NCBI RefSeq assembly: GCF_018389385.1
Contig: NZ_CP062698.1
Coordinates: forward strand, 2,607,501-2,671,500
Reading direction: 5' to 3'
Length of the DNA stretch: 64,000 nucleotides
Origin: Anthocerotibacter panamensis C109
GTDB lineage: Bacteria > Cyanobacteriota > Cyanobacteriia > Gloeobacterales > Anthocerotibacteraceae
Position numbers and translations under genes: made by a program. The notes under the pieces are model-generated. The model saw nothing but the letters and a program-made list of their open reading frames with translations, had not been told where the DNA came from and did not search any database. Below are positions 17,328-24,772 of this stretch, piece by piece. The number at the start of each line of letters is the position of its first letter. Positions within the stretch are counted from its first letter, which is position 1.

Positions 17328-17573
17328 CTAGCTTTTTTGGTCAGCGTCCCCAGTGGATGCGCCCGGTCTAAAGTCTTCGTCGGTCAGGTTGACCCACCAC
17401 TCCCCGAGGTTGACCAGGTCTTGGTGGATGTCCGCCAGCCTGTTTAAATATTCTCCAGCGGATAAATCATCTTTTTCCATTTGCAATTTTTTGAGCCGTA
17501 GTTGGACCAGCAGCCAAGGCTTGCTGATACCGTTGGTTTGCTCAATGTAGTATGCCAACTCGCGCAGGTCCAT
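17328..17573 (-). CDS. Small conserved hypothetical protein
   Basis: The start at 17573 (preceded by AGAGGG) gives 81 residues, MDLRELAYYIEQTNGISKPW and onward. The frame could extend to 17696, but no ribosome-binding site supports that. The protein is helical, acidic at the C-terminus, with a LADIHQDLVNLGEWW segment, and has no signal or membrane helix. It looks like a coding sequence by composition, but no family is recognised. Confidence 0.5.
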   Translation of the reverse strand: MDLRELAYYIEQTNGISKPWLLVQLRLKKLQMEKDDLSAGEYLNRLADIHQDLVNLGEWWVNLTDEDFRPGASTGDADQKS

Positions 17574-17715
17574 GCCCTCTAGTATAAGAGCGCTCTTTAT
17601 CAAATGCAGTTCTTCCCCTATGGGAACGGACGGGTCAGATAGGGTAAACGCACCTAAGACAACGGGCCAGAGATCTGCAACAATCGGGGACATCAAGGCT
17701 GGTGGTGAGGAGCAG

Positions 17716-18024
17716 GTGAGTTATAAGCGGTGGAAGTGGACCCGCCGCTTCTCGGGTGTCCTGAGAAGCAGTGGGCGGACATGGGCCGATACCATGCGCG
17801 CCGAACCTCGTCTAGCTGTGGCCGGAGTCCCGGCCCAAGTGCTAGTCCAACAGCATTTTGACCGTCTGAATACGATGCTCTTTGGGGTTGATACCATCCT
17901 CCCCCAACTTGCCTCCCATAAAGGAACCTGCGCTCCGGGGCTGGTTCTGCAACGACACTGCGATTGCTTGCACGTTTTGCGTTCTATTTTCTGCCAACCC
18001 TCACCCCAACACCAACCGCTATGA
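17716..18024 (+). CDS. Unknown small protein, first of an overlapping pair
   Basis: The GTG at 17716 follows GAGGAGCAG closely and gives 102 residues. The protein has a basic, Trp-rich start (SYKRWKWTRRF) and a middle VAGVPAQVLVQQHFDRLNTM. Its end contains several Cys and His residues (CAPGLVLQRHCDCLHVL), perhaps a metal site. The TGA overlaps the next gene's ATG as ATGA, which supports a real two-gene unit. No family recognised. Confidence 0.5.
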   Translation: MSYKRWKWTRRFSGVLRSSGRTWADTMRAEPRLAVAGVPAQVLVQQHFDRLNTMLFGVDTILPQLASHKGTCAPGLVLQRHCDCLHVLRSIFCQPSPQHQPL

Positions 18025-18473
18025 GCCGCTCTACCCATACTGACCCTGCTCTCAGCCGTATCCTCTGCGGCCATTACTGCCGCGCCTTGGTCCGGGACGC
18101 GGGGGAGCAGGACTTCCAGGCCCAACACTTGGATTTTATAGACCAGCACTGGAAATTACTGGCTGCGGTGGCATGGCAGTCTTATCTGGCAGATGGTCGG
18201 GGTGCCCTGGTTATCCACACCCATGGAGGTGCGCCCTACGACATTACCTTCTCCTACATTGTCGGGAAGCGGGGTCTGTTGGGAAGGCGGACTCCTGCTG
18301 CACGCTCCTGGGTCCAGCAGATGCTCTGTGCCTATGAGCCCGCCCGTGAGGTGGCGCTGGTTTTTTGGGATGCATCGGGGGCGCTTACGGGTTATCAAGT
18401 CAGTGCCCCTGACGATAGCCCGCCTGGAGCCTATCGCCGCTATCAAGGCCGTCTGTGCGAGTTCCAACTGTAG
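18021..18473 (+). CDS. Unknown protein, second of an overlapping pair
   Basis: The 150-residue soluble protein starts at the ATG that overlaps the upstream TGA. It reads as a compact alpha/beta domain with HWKLLAAVAWQSYLADGRGA and GALVIHTHGG, and a VALVFWDASGALTGYQV strand pair. The overlap suggests it acts with the preceding small protein. No function can be assigned. Confidence 0.6.
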   Translation: MSRSTHTDPALSRILCGHYCRALVRDAGEQDFQAQHLDFIDQHWKLLAAVAWQSYLADGRGALVIHTHGGAPYDITFSYIVGKRGLLGRRTPAARSWVQQMLCAYEPAREVALVFWDASGALTGYQVSAPDDSPPGAYRRYQGRLCEFQL

Positions 18474-18515
18474 CGCCCACACCCCCTGGCTTTCTTGATA
18501 CTATTAAACATAGTC

Positions 18516-18588
18516 GGGCCGTTGGCCGAGCGGTTGAGGCAGCGAGCTCATAATTCGTTACACGCAGGTTCGAACCCTGCACGGCCCA
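18516..18588 (+). tRNA. tRNA with CAT anticodon, probably tRNA-Ile2 (lysidine type)
   Basis: The acceptor GGGCCGT pairs with ACGGCCC. The D-arm GCCGAGCGGTTGAGGC is of the long type, the anticodon loop is CTCATAA and the T-arm is GGTTCGAACCC. The CTCATAA loop and long D-arm match plastid and cyanobacterial trnI-CAU better than elongator tRNA-Met, which in this window is the gene at 63150. Confidence 0.88.
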
Positions 18589-18642
18589 CTCGACCTTGTT
18601 TCTACAGCCCTGCCATGAAAAACTTCCCAGGAACGGTTGCTG

Positions 18643-19314
18643 ATGTTCGAGACGATTCAAAGCTTTGTTGAGAATCTAGTCCAGAATCTGCAACCCTTCT
18701 TGGAAGCCAATGGCTACTGGCTGATTTCTCTGGTCGTCTTTCTAGAGAATGCTGGAATTCCCCTACCGGGGGAGACCATGCTCATCCTCGCCAGTGCCTT
18801 TGCTTCTCAGGGCAAACTCAATTTTGCAGGTGTGCTCGCCGCTGCCATAACCGGGGCAGTCCTTGGCGATAATATGGGCTACTTCCTGGGCCGAAAGTTT
18901 GGTCGGGGGCTCATCCTGCGCTACGGCAAAATCTTTGGCCTCACGCCACCTAAATTTGAGAAAGCCGAAGTGAACTTCCTGAAGAACAGTTCCTGGGCCG
19001 TATTTTTTGGACGGTTTATCATTCTGTTGCGCATACTTGCCGGTCCTCTGGCGGGGATTGCCAATATGCCCTGGCCCAGATTTTTCTTGTTTAATGCGCT
19101 GGGTGCTATCTGTTGGGCTACAGCCATTGGTACAGCCAGTTTCTTTTTTGGTAAACAGGTAGAGGCGTTCTTTCAGGGGTTGGGCGTGTGGGCACTGGTC
19201 ATTACCGTCGTCTTGGTGATCCTCTTCTCCATCACGCGGGAGTGGTGGGAGGAGCGCAAACTCCAGCGCGAACTAGCCCAGGACCGGGCAAAGTCCAAAG
19301 ATGGACCGACTTGA
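18643..19314 (+). CDS. DedA-family (SNARE-associated/VTT) membrane protein
   Basis: The 223-residue protein has about four to five membrane segments and the DedA signature. It shows VVFLENAGIPLPGETMLILA near the N-terminus, GDNMGYFLGRKFG in the middle, and FFGRFIILLRILAGPLAGIANM, which contains the membrane-embedded arginines. DedA proteins take part in lipid carrier recycling and membrane stability. The ATG at 18643 is preferred to a TTG six bases earlier. Confidence 0.93.
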   Translation: MFETIQSFVENLVQNLQPFLEANGYWLISLVVFLENAGIPLPGETMLILASAFASQGKLNFAGVLAAAITGAVLGDNMGYFLGRKFGRGLILRYGKIFGLTPPKFEKAEVNFLKNSSWAVFFGRFIILLRILAGPLAGIANMPWPRFFLFNALGAICWATAIGTASFFFGKQVEAFFQGLGVWALVITVVLVILFSITREWWEERKLQRELAQDRAKSKDGPT

Positions 19315-19357
19315 GGGCACAGTGCCTGTCTATGCTCTTGCCTATCCAGTGAGCGGC

Positions 19358-20395
19358 ATGACCGACCTACGTGACGAACTCTACGCGACGATTGAACAGT
19401 TAGTCCTGCTCCACTCCCCGAGCGGCGATGAACGGGAGATGGACCATCATTTGCTCCAGGTTTTGACCGGAGGAAAAGCCCGCGTCTGGCAGGATGAAGC
19501 GGGCAATGTCATCGCTCACTTCTCGGGAGCCAGTGCCGAAAAAGCCCTGGCTATCACTGCCCATAAAGATGAGATTGGGATGATCGTCCATCGGGTCGAG
19601 GCGGACGGGCGGCTACGCCTCAATCGGCTGGGAGGCTCCTTCCCCTGGATCTATGGCGAGGGGGTGGTGGATGTGTTGGGCCGCGTCGCGACCATTCCTG
19701 GCATCTTGTCCTTTGGTTCGCGCCATGTCTCCCATCAGTCCCCCCAAAAAGCACAACAACTGGAAACCGCGCTCAAGTGGGAACACGTCTGGATCGAGAC
19801 GTTCCTCAGCCCCGAAGCGCTCAAGGCGGCAGGGGTGGCTCCGGGCACCCGCGTGGTCGTCGGTAAACACCGCAAACGGCCTCTGCGGATGGGGGACCGA
19901 GTGGCGAGCTACACCCTCGACAACAAAGCCTCGATGGCCGTACTACTCCTGTTGGCCCGTGAATTGGACAACCTACCTCGGGATACCTACTTTATTTTTT
20001 CGGCCCAGGAAGAAGTCGGGGGGCTAGGAGCCCTGCACTTCACCCACCGCACCCCCATCACGGAAATGATTGCCCTGGAGGTCACCCCGGTCTCTGTGGA
20101 ATACCCGGTGCAGTTCAATGACGACCCGGTGCTCCTGAGCGCAGACAGCTACAGCTATTACGACCTAGGGCTAAATCAAAGGCTCGAGCAGTGCGCTGAG
20201 AATCTGGGCATCGTGCTCCAAGCGGTTGTCTTAAGCGGCTTCGGCTCAGATGCTTCTTTGGCGGTGAAACAAGGCTATGTGGCTCAGGTCGCCTGTCTCG
20301 GCTTCCCCACCGAAAATACCCACGGGTATGAAATTGCTTCGCTCCAGGCGCTAGCTCGGCTGTACGCGGTGCTCAAAGCATATGTGAGCGGCTGA
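19358..20395 (+). CDS. M42-family metallo-aminopeptidase (glutamyl aminopeptidase type)
   Basis: The protein is 345 residues from the ATG at 19358, with an alternative ATG at 19301 overlapping the DedA gene. It has the dizinc M42 motifs: HSPSGDEREMD, AITAHKDEIGMIV, TLDNKASMAVLLLL with the bridging Asp, and FSAQEEVGGLGA with the catalytic Glu pair. A final HGYEI segment carries the last metal ligand. These enzymes form tetrahedral cytoplasmic complexes that trim N-terminal residues from peptides. IS-like copy 2 begins eight bases after the stop. Confidence 0.93.
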   Translation: MTDLRDELYATIEQLVLLHSPSGDEREMDHHLLQVLTGGKARVWQDEAGNVIAHFSGASAEKALAITAHKDEIGMIVHRVEADGRLRLNRLGGSFPWIYGEGVVDVLGRVATIPGILSFGSRHVSHQSPQKAQQLETALKWEHVWIETFLSPEALKAAGVAPGTRVVVGKHRKRPLRMGDRVASYTLDNKASMAVLLLLARELDNLPRDTYFIFSAQEEVGGLGALHFTHRTPITEMIALEVTPVSVEYPVQFNDDPVLLSADSYSYYDLGLNQRLEQCAENLGIVLQAVVLSGFGSDASLAVKQGYVAQVACLGFPTENTHGYEIASLQALARLYAVLKAYVSG

Positions 20396-20402
20396 TTACA
20401 GG

Positions 20403-20707
20403 GGTAATGGGTCTAAAGCCCTGCCCTTCTAGGGCAGCTTTTTGATATACTTCGGCTGGCCATGCGCAAACGCCACGAAAGCCACTATTGGCACCTCGCC
20501 AACCACCATGCTCAGCTTCGTGCGACATACTGTGGGAAGAGAAAGACCATTGAATTTGCTTTCTTTGCAGCTTAAGCCACGCCGCTAACGGCGTGTTCTT
20601 AGGCACTCGGTCAAGAAGTCTGCTGAGGGTACTCCCTGTGAAGCAGAAATGCTCTAGAGCAATCTAGGGAATCCCATAGCCCGCCTGGAGGCCGGGGAGG
20701 ATGTCAA
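20403..20707. mobile_element. IS200/IS605-like non-autonomous element, copy 2
   Basis: It is nearly identical to 5599-5916 and in the same orientation, without the extra bases near the right end. It has the left hairpin CTGCCC-TTCTA-GGGCAG, the second palindrome at 20578-20595 with one mismatch, and the right end GGGGAGGATGTCAA. The last TCA supplies the stop codon (complement TGA, 20704-20706) of the ferredoxin gene. No transposase gene is inside. Confidence 0.65.
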
Positions 20708-21126
20708 AGGGGTACGCCTTCATTGGCTAGGTTGCGGTTCCACCCAGGGACTTCCACCACCAAATCTTGGCTGCCATCAGGAATGCACTGACAGGCAAGG
20801 CGCGACTTACCCATCAGGATATGGGGGGCGTTGTCGAGTTGTTCCTCTTCGCTATCTTGGGCCGGATTGCAGGACTTCATGCCCTCGCGCACGTAGACAT
20901 GGCAGGTAGAGCAGGCGCACACGCCGCCGCAGGCGTGGTTAATGAGCACCCGATGGGCCAAAGCGATATCCAAAAGGCTCCCCGGCAGACCGTCATCCCC
21001 ATAGGGGATTTTGCTCGGGTCCACCGTGACCGTCGTGCTGTGCCCTGCATCCCAAAAGGTCACCGTATAGGGGCGGTCGGGGAGCGTGTACTCCGGTTCG
21101 TCATAATAGGGATTTTTGCCGCCCAT
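20704..21126 (-). CDS. [2Fe-2S] ferredoxin, adrenodoxin/ISC-like
   Basis: The ATG at 21126 gives 140 residues. The cluster motif reads CGGVCACSTC, which fits the CX5CX2C spacing of adrenodoxin-type ferredoxins with one extra Cys inside, and the fourth ligand lies in the later LACQC segment. The protein is soluble and has a GSLLDIALAHRVLINHACGG pattern typical of the fold. Its stop codon is provided by the edge of the IS-like element. A native C-terminus may therefore have been altered, although NEGVPL is already at the family end. Confidence 0.88.
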   Translation of the reverse strand: MGGKNPYYDEPEYTLPDRPYTVTFWDAGHSTTVTVDPSKIPYGDDGLPGSLLDIALAHRVLINHACGGVCACSTCHVYVREGMKSCNPAQDSEEEQLDNAPHILMGKSRLACQCIPDGSQDLVVEVPGWNRNLANEGVPL

Positions 21127-21228
21127 GCCTGATTTCCTGGAGTCCACCTCAATCTTAAGCCAACCCAGTACGCAGGTAGAGACGCAAAATCTCGGGCCTC
21201 CAGGCATTTTGGGGCAGGGCTGTGAACG

Positions 21229-22443
21229 TCAAGGCACCAACACCGGCGCACGCAGAGAAGCCAAGGCGCGCCCGAGTAAATCTAGCGCTTCTTCAATCTC
21301 GGTACTCGTGACGATGAGCGGTGGGACCAGACGAACGACGCTCGCCCCCGCTGGGACTAAGAGTAAACCCTGTTGGAGTGCGGCGTTCACCACCTGAACC
21401 GCACGGTCTTCCTGGAGCACCAACCCTTGAATCAAGCCCCAACCGCGCACCCCCGCCACCTGTTCTGGAAAGCGTTGCGCCAGTTTGGTGAGCCCAACTT
21501 GCAGTTGTTCGCCGCGCAGACGGGCATTGGCGACGAGATTTTGCGCCTCCAGAATCCGGCAGGCAGCTAGTGCAACCCCACAGGCGAAAGGATTCCCGCC
21601 AAAGGTACTGGCATGGTCTCCGGGCTGAAAGACCGCAAACTTCTCCCGAGCACAAAGCGCCCCAATAGGAATACCGCCTCCGAGCGCTTTCGCCAGGGTC
21701 AGCAGGTCCGGCTCGACCCCCAGATGCTGGTAGGCCCAGAGATAGCCTGTGCGGCCCATACCGACCTGAACTTCGTCAAAGATGAGTAGAATATCCCGCT
21801 CGTCACAGATCCGGCGGACAGCCTGGAAATATTCCCGTTCTCCAGGGACCACGCCTCCTTCTCCTTGCAAGGGCTCCAAGAGAATAGCGGCGGTGTTGGG
21901 GGTGAGGGCGGCTTCGAGGGCGGCGAGATCGTTGTAGGGTACATAGCTAAAGCCCGGTAGGAGCGGCGCGAAATATTTATGGTATTTGGGTTGACCGGTG
22001 GCGGTGACAGCACCCATCGTGCGCCCGTGGAAGCTCGCCTGCGCCGTGATAATCTCCGGTGCGCTGATGTGGCGGGTAGTGTAGGCATATTTGCGGGCGA
22101 GTTTGATGGCAGATTCGTTGGCCTCAGCCCCAGAATTGCAGAAAAAGACTTTATCCGCCACGGAGCGTTCGACCAACCAACGGGCGAGGGCTCCTTGTTC
22201 GGGGATGTAGTAGAGGTTGGAGACGTGGAGGAGGCGCTGCGCTTGGGCGGTGATGGCTTCGGTCAGTTGGGGATGGGCGTGCCCCAGACTACAGGTGGCG
22301 ATCCCAGCCACGAAATCGAGGTAGGCCCGACCATCGGTATCCCATACCCGGCAACCCGCTCCGCGCTCTAGAGCAAGGGGAAAGCGGGCGTAGGTATGCA
22401 TAATCACGTCGTCAAAGGTTTTAGTATCGAAGCTCCCGTCCAC
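21229..22443 (-). CDS. argD: Acetylornithine aminotransferase
   Basis: The 404-residue class III PLP aminotransferase has the GIATCSLGHAHPQL start and VFFCNSGAEANESAIKLAR. The PLP-stacking FHGRTMGAV and LLIFDEVQVGMGRTG come next, then LTLAKALGGGIPIGA with the Schiff-base lysine, then STFGGNPFACGVA. The expected reaction is N-acetylornithine with 2-oxoglutarate in arginine synthesis. Related aminotransferases share these motifs, so assignment to ArgD rests on overall pattern and length. Confidence 0.92.
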   Translation of the reverse strand: MDGSFDTKTFDDVIMHTYARFPLALERGAGCRVWDTDGRAYLDFVAGIATCSLGHAHPQLTEAITAQAQRLLHVSNLYYIPEQGALARWLVERSVADKVFFCNSGAEANESAIKLARKYAYTTRHISAPEIITAQASFHGRTMGAVTATGQPKYHKYFAPLLPGFSYVPYNDLAALEAALTPNTAAILLEPLQGEGGVVPGEREYFQAVRRICDERDILLIFDEVQVGMGRTGYLWAYQHLGVEPDLLTLAKALGGGIPIGALCAREKFAVFQPGDHASTFGGNPFACGVALAACRILEAQNLVANARLRGEQLQVGLTKLAQRFPEQVAGVRGWGLIQGLVLQEDRAVQVVNAALQQGLLLVPAGASVVRLVPPLIVTSTEIEEALDLLGRALASLRAPVLVP

Positions 22444-22522
22444 AGTTTTGCCTCACCGCATAGTTCTATTATCTACCGTATCTACCAACACTAACCGGTA
22501 GTTTGCCCGTAAAATACGAAGC

Positions 22523-22990
22523 ATGGTCCGCGCGGGGGGTGGGACGATCAGGCGTTTCTTCAGCAGCCATGACCAGGATGTAGCCCTGGGCTTTTTGACG
22601 AGTTTTGCCGGTCAGGTGGTGACGGTTAACCTGCTCTACCTCTGGTTGCTACAGCTTACAGAATTTGCGGCTGGGCTGGGCTGGTGGCTTTTTAGCTTCT
22701 TTGCGCTAGGTTACTGGGGTTGGTTGGGAGTTGCGGTGCTGTGGGCTGTTCTGGTGCGCGTTTTCCTGCCGGAGGCGGGGATCTGGTCCCCGGCGGTCGG
22801 GTCTATCTATGCCGCAGTCGCCTTGGCTTTTATGTTTCATATGCCCTGGTTGTGGTCGGCGTTGGTGGTTGGGCTGGGTAGTTTGGCGATGGGGATTCTC
22901 TTGCCTACGGACACGAGGCGTTGGGGGATCAGTCCTTTGATTGGGTTGGCGTTGGTGGTTATTCTGGTCACGATTAGGCTGGGGGGCTGA
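22523..22990 (+). CDS. Unknown integral membrane protein
   Basis: The 155-residue protein begins with a short basic segment. Four to five membrane helices follow (about 20-45, 50-80, 90-120, 125-150), with charged residues only at the ends (PTDTRRW). It lies in a unit by itself, divergent from argD. No recognisable motif. Confidence 0.65.
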   Translation: MVRAGGGTIRRFFSSHDQDVALGFLTSFAGQVVTVNLLYLWLLQLTEFAAGLGWWLFSFFALGYWGWLGVAVLWAVLVRVFLPEAGIWSPAVGSIYAAVALAFMFHMPWLWSALVVGLGSLAMGILLPTDTRRWGISPLIGLALVVILVTIRLGG

Positions 22991-23039
22991 GTCCTCCCCA
23001 AATGCTGCCAACCTTTACCGATATTGGCCTCTTTAGAAA

Positions 23040-23861
23040 TCAAGCAGCACTGCGGAACAGGCGCTCCGTCGCTTCATCTGCGGGGAACAGGCTTTCGATA
23101 CGCAGTTCGTCTGCGGTCACGTCTTGCGCGGTGCCGAAGGTCGCAATGACCGTGAAGAGCGAGATACGCACACCGTCCTTTTCAATCTCAAGGGGTAGCA
23201 CGGGCACTAGTGCCGCACCTTCTGCGGCCCACAGCGTATCAGCGTCTTGATACTGGCTGAGTTCGGATAGCACCTGTTTCATCTCCTTGCCACCTAGGGC
23301 TTCCGCCTCGCGCTGCGCGCGGTGCCAGAGTAGCGGCGCGATGGCCTTCCAATTCGTGACATAGGGCTTGATGCCGTTCGGATGGAAGAACAGGCGCATC
23401 AGATTGCGTTGCATTCCACCCACGCGCGTCCAGACATCCGCGCCGATTATCGCACTCACCATATCGAAGGGCGCGTTCGACATGCGGATATTCCAGGCGC
23501 GATCAATCGCAATCGCCGGAAACGGCACATGGTTCGTGAGCATCATCCGAACCGCGCTCATGACTTGGACCATCTGCGGATCGTCCAAGGGGCGGGATTT
23601 GAAAACGGGCGCAAATCCCGCCGCAGTTAGCCAATCGTTTCGGTCGCGCAATGGCACTGCCAAGGTTTCGCTGAGTTGCAAGATCATGCTCCGGCTGGGT
23701 TTGGCACGGCCCGATTCCAGAAAGCTGATGTGACGCTGCGAGACACCCGACGATAGCGCGAGGTCGAGCTGGGACAGACGGCGCTTCTGACGCCACGTTT
23801 TCAGAAGGTGCGGAAAGCCGCCTTCCCCGCCGGTGAGATGCTCTAGGGTTGCTAGCGACAT
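23040..23861 (-). CDS. XRE-type regulator with MmyB-like ligand-binding domain
   Basis: The ATG at 23861 gives 273 residues. The N-terminal helix-turn-helix (about 15-75) reads LLKTWRQKRRLSQLDLALSS and SQRHISFLESGRAKPSR. The C-terminal MmyB-like domain (about 100-265) contains FPAIAIDRAWNIRMSNAPF and NLMRLFFHPNGIKPYVTNW. Such regulators are common in actinobacteria and proteobacteria, and the wording here is close to the alphaproteobacterial type. Codon choice looks unlike the neighbours. It is divergent from the small membrane gene at 23989. Confidence 0.9.
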   Translation of the reverse strand: MSLATLEHLTGGEGGFPHLLKTWRQKRRLSQLDLALSSGVSQRHISFLESGRAKPSRSMILQLSETLAVPLRDRNDWLTAAGFAPVFKSRPLDDPQMVQVMSAVRMMLTNHVPFPAIAIDRAWNIRMSNAPFDMVSAIIGADVWTRVGGMQRNLMRLFFHPNGIKPYVTNWKAIAPLLWHRAQREAEALGGKEMKQVLSELSQYQDADTLWAAEGAALVPVLPLEIEKDGVRISLFTVIATFGTAQDVTADELRIESLFPADEATERLFRSAA

Positions 23862-23988
23862 GATCGAGATTCCTTCAGTCGGGTACATTGTCGCTTGCAC
23901 GGCGAGGCCATTCAATGACCTGTGAGGTAATTGCTGGACCTGATGGCGAGCCGTCATGCTTGGGGGCATACGATTTGAGGAGGTCCCC

Positions 23989-24291
23989 ATGCCAAGTCAC
24001 TTGATGTTACTTTTTGCCGTTATCTTTGGTTTCGGCGCGCTTTCGACGCTTGCTCTGATGGACGTTGGCTATTTTGGCATTATCGAACCGCATTTCCGTA
24101 GCTGGGGTGGCGGTCAGGTTCTCACCGATTTGGTCATCTTGGCGGTCTTGGCGTGTATTTGGATGGTCCGCGATGCGCGCGAACGCGGGCTTACAGCGTG
24201 GCCGTTTATTGTCATCACGTTGTTTGCTGGGTCGTTCGGACCTCTGCTCTATTTGGTGATGCGCGAGTTGGGCGGATCGGATGATCGATGA
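23989..24291 (+). CDS. Small membrane protein, DUF2834-like
   Basis: The 100-residue protein from the ATG after AGGAGGTCCCC has three membrane helices. A LALMDVGYFGIIEPHFRSW segment, GGQVLTDLV and a WMVRDARERGL loop resemble DUF2834 proteins. It is divergent from the XRE/MmyB regulator with 127 bp between starts and is the most likely regulated target. The family function is unknown. Confidence 0.7.
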   Translation: MPSHLMLLFAVIFGFGALSTLALMDVGYFGIIEPHFRSWGGGQVLTDLVILAVLACIWMVRDARERGLTAWPFIVITLFAGSFGPLLYLVMRELGGSDDR

Positions 24292-24502
24292 GTAAGGAGG
24301 CCACAATGCTATGGCCCAGAAAGAATTAGCGCACCTCGGAGCACGACCAAACTGGAGAACAGTCTCACGGATGCTAAGGGTCAAGGCTGGATGTGAGATG
24401 CAGGGGTGTCTTTATTCCTTACCCAATGAGGAACATCTATTTCTAGAGAAAGACTTCTCAAATTCTGCAAAGTCTCTGGGGATTCAGTGCGCTTTTATCT
24501 GA
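24292..24502. other. Intergenic stretch before the CRISPR leader
   Basis: A good ribosome-binding site (AAGGAGG, 24295-24301) is followed by an ATG at 24306 that runs only seven codons, perhaps the start of a lost third gene of the foreign-looking unit. A 63-codon frame at 24311-24502 has no ribosome-binding site and is not counted. Confidence 0.35.
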
Positions 24503-24772
24503 TTGGTGGCGTTCAACGCTCTAAAGTGGTCTTTGGGGGGTAATCCGCCTCTAGAGGGGGTTTCTCACGATATGGTGTAGGATTCTCTACTGTGCGACGG
24601 GCTCCCGGAATCGCTGAAACCCTGATTTCTCCATTGAGACCGTCGATGCCGCTCTGGGTAAGCTTTTGAGCCTCGTCACTCCTCTCTGGTATCCCCTCTA
24701 TGCCCCACAATTTCACCGACCGTCGCAAATGCCTCTTGCATCCCTTGCCTGGAAAGGGTTCTAATGGGGACT
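24503..24772 (+). promoter_or_regulatory. Probable CRISPR leader
   Basis: This non-coding region lies directly upstream of the first repeat. Polarity is inferred from the array. The repeats end in GGAAAC on the plus strand and the decayed repeats are at the right-hand end, so new spacers should enter at the left and transcription should run rightwards from here. Confidence 0.6.
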
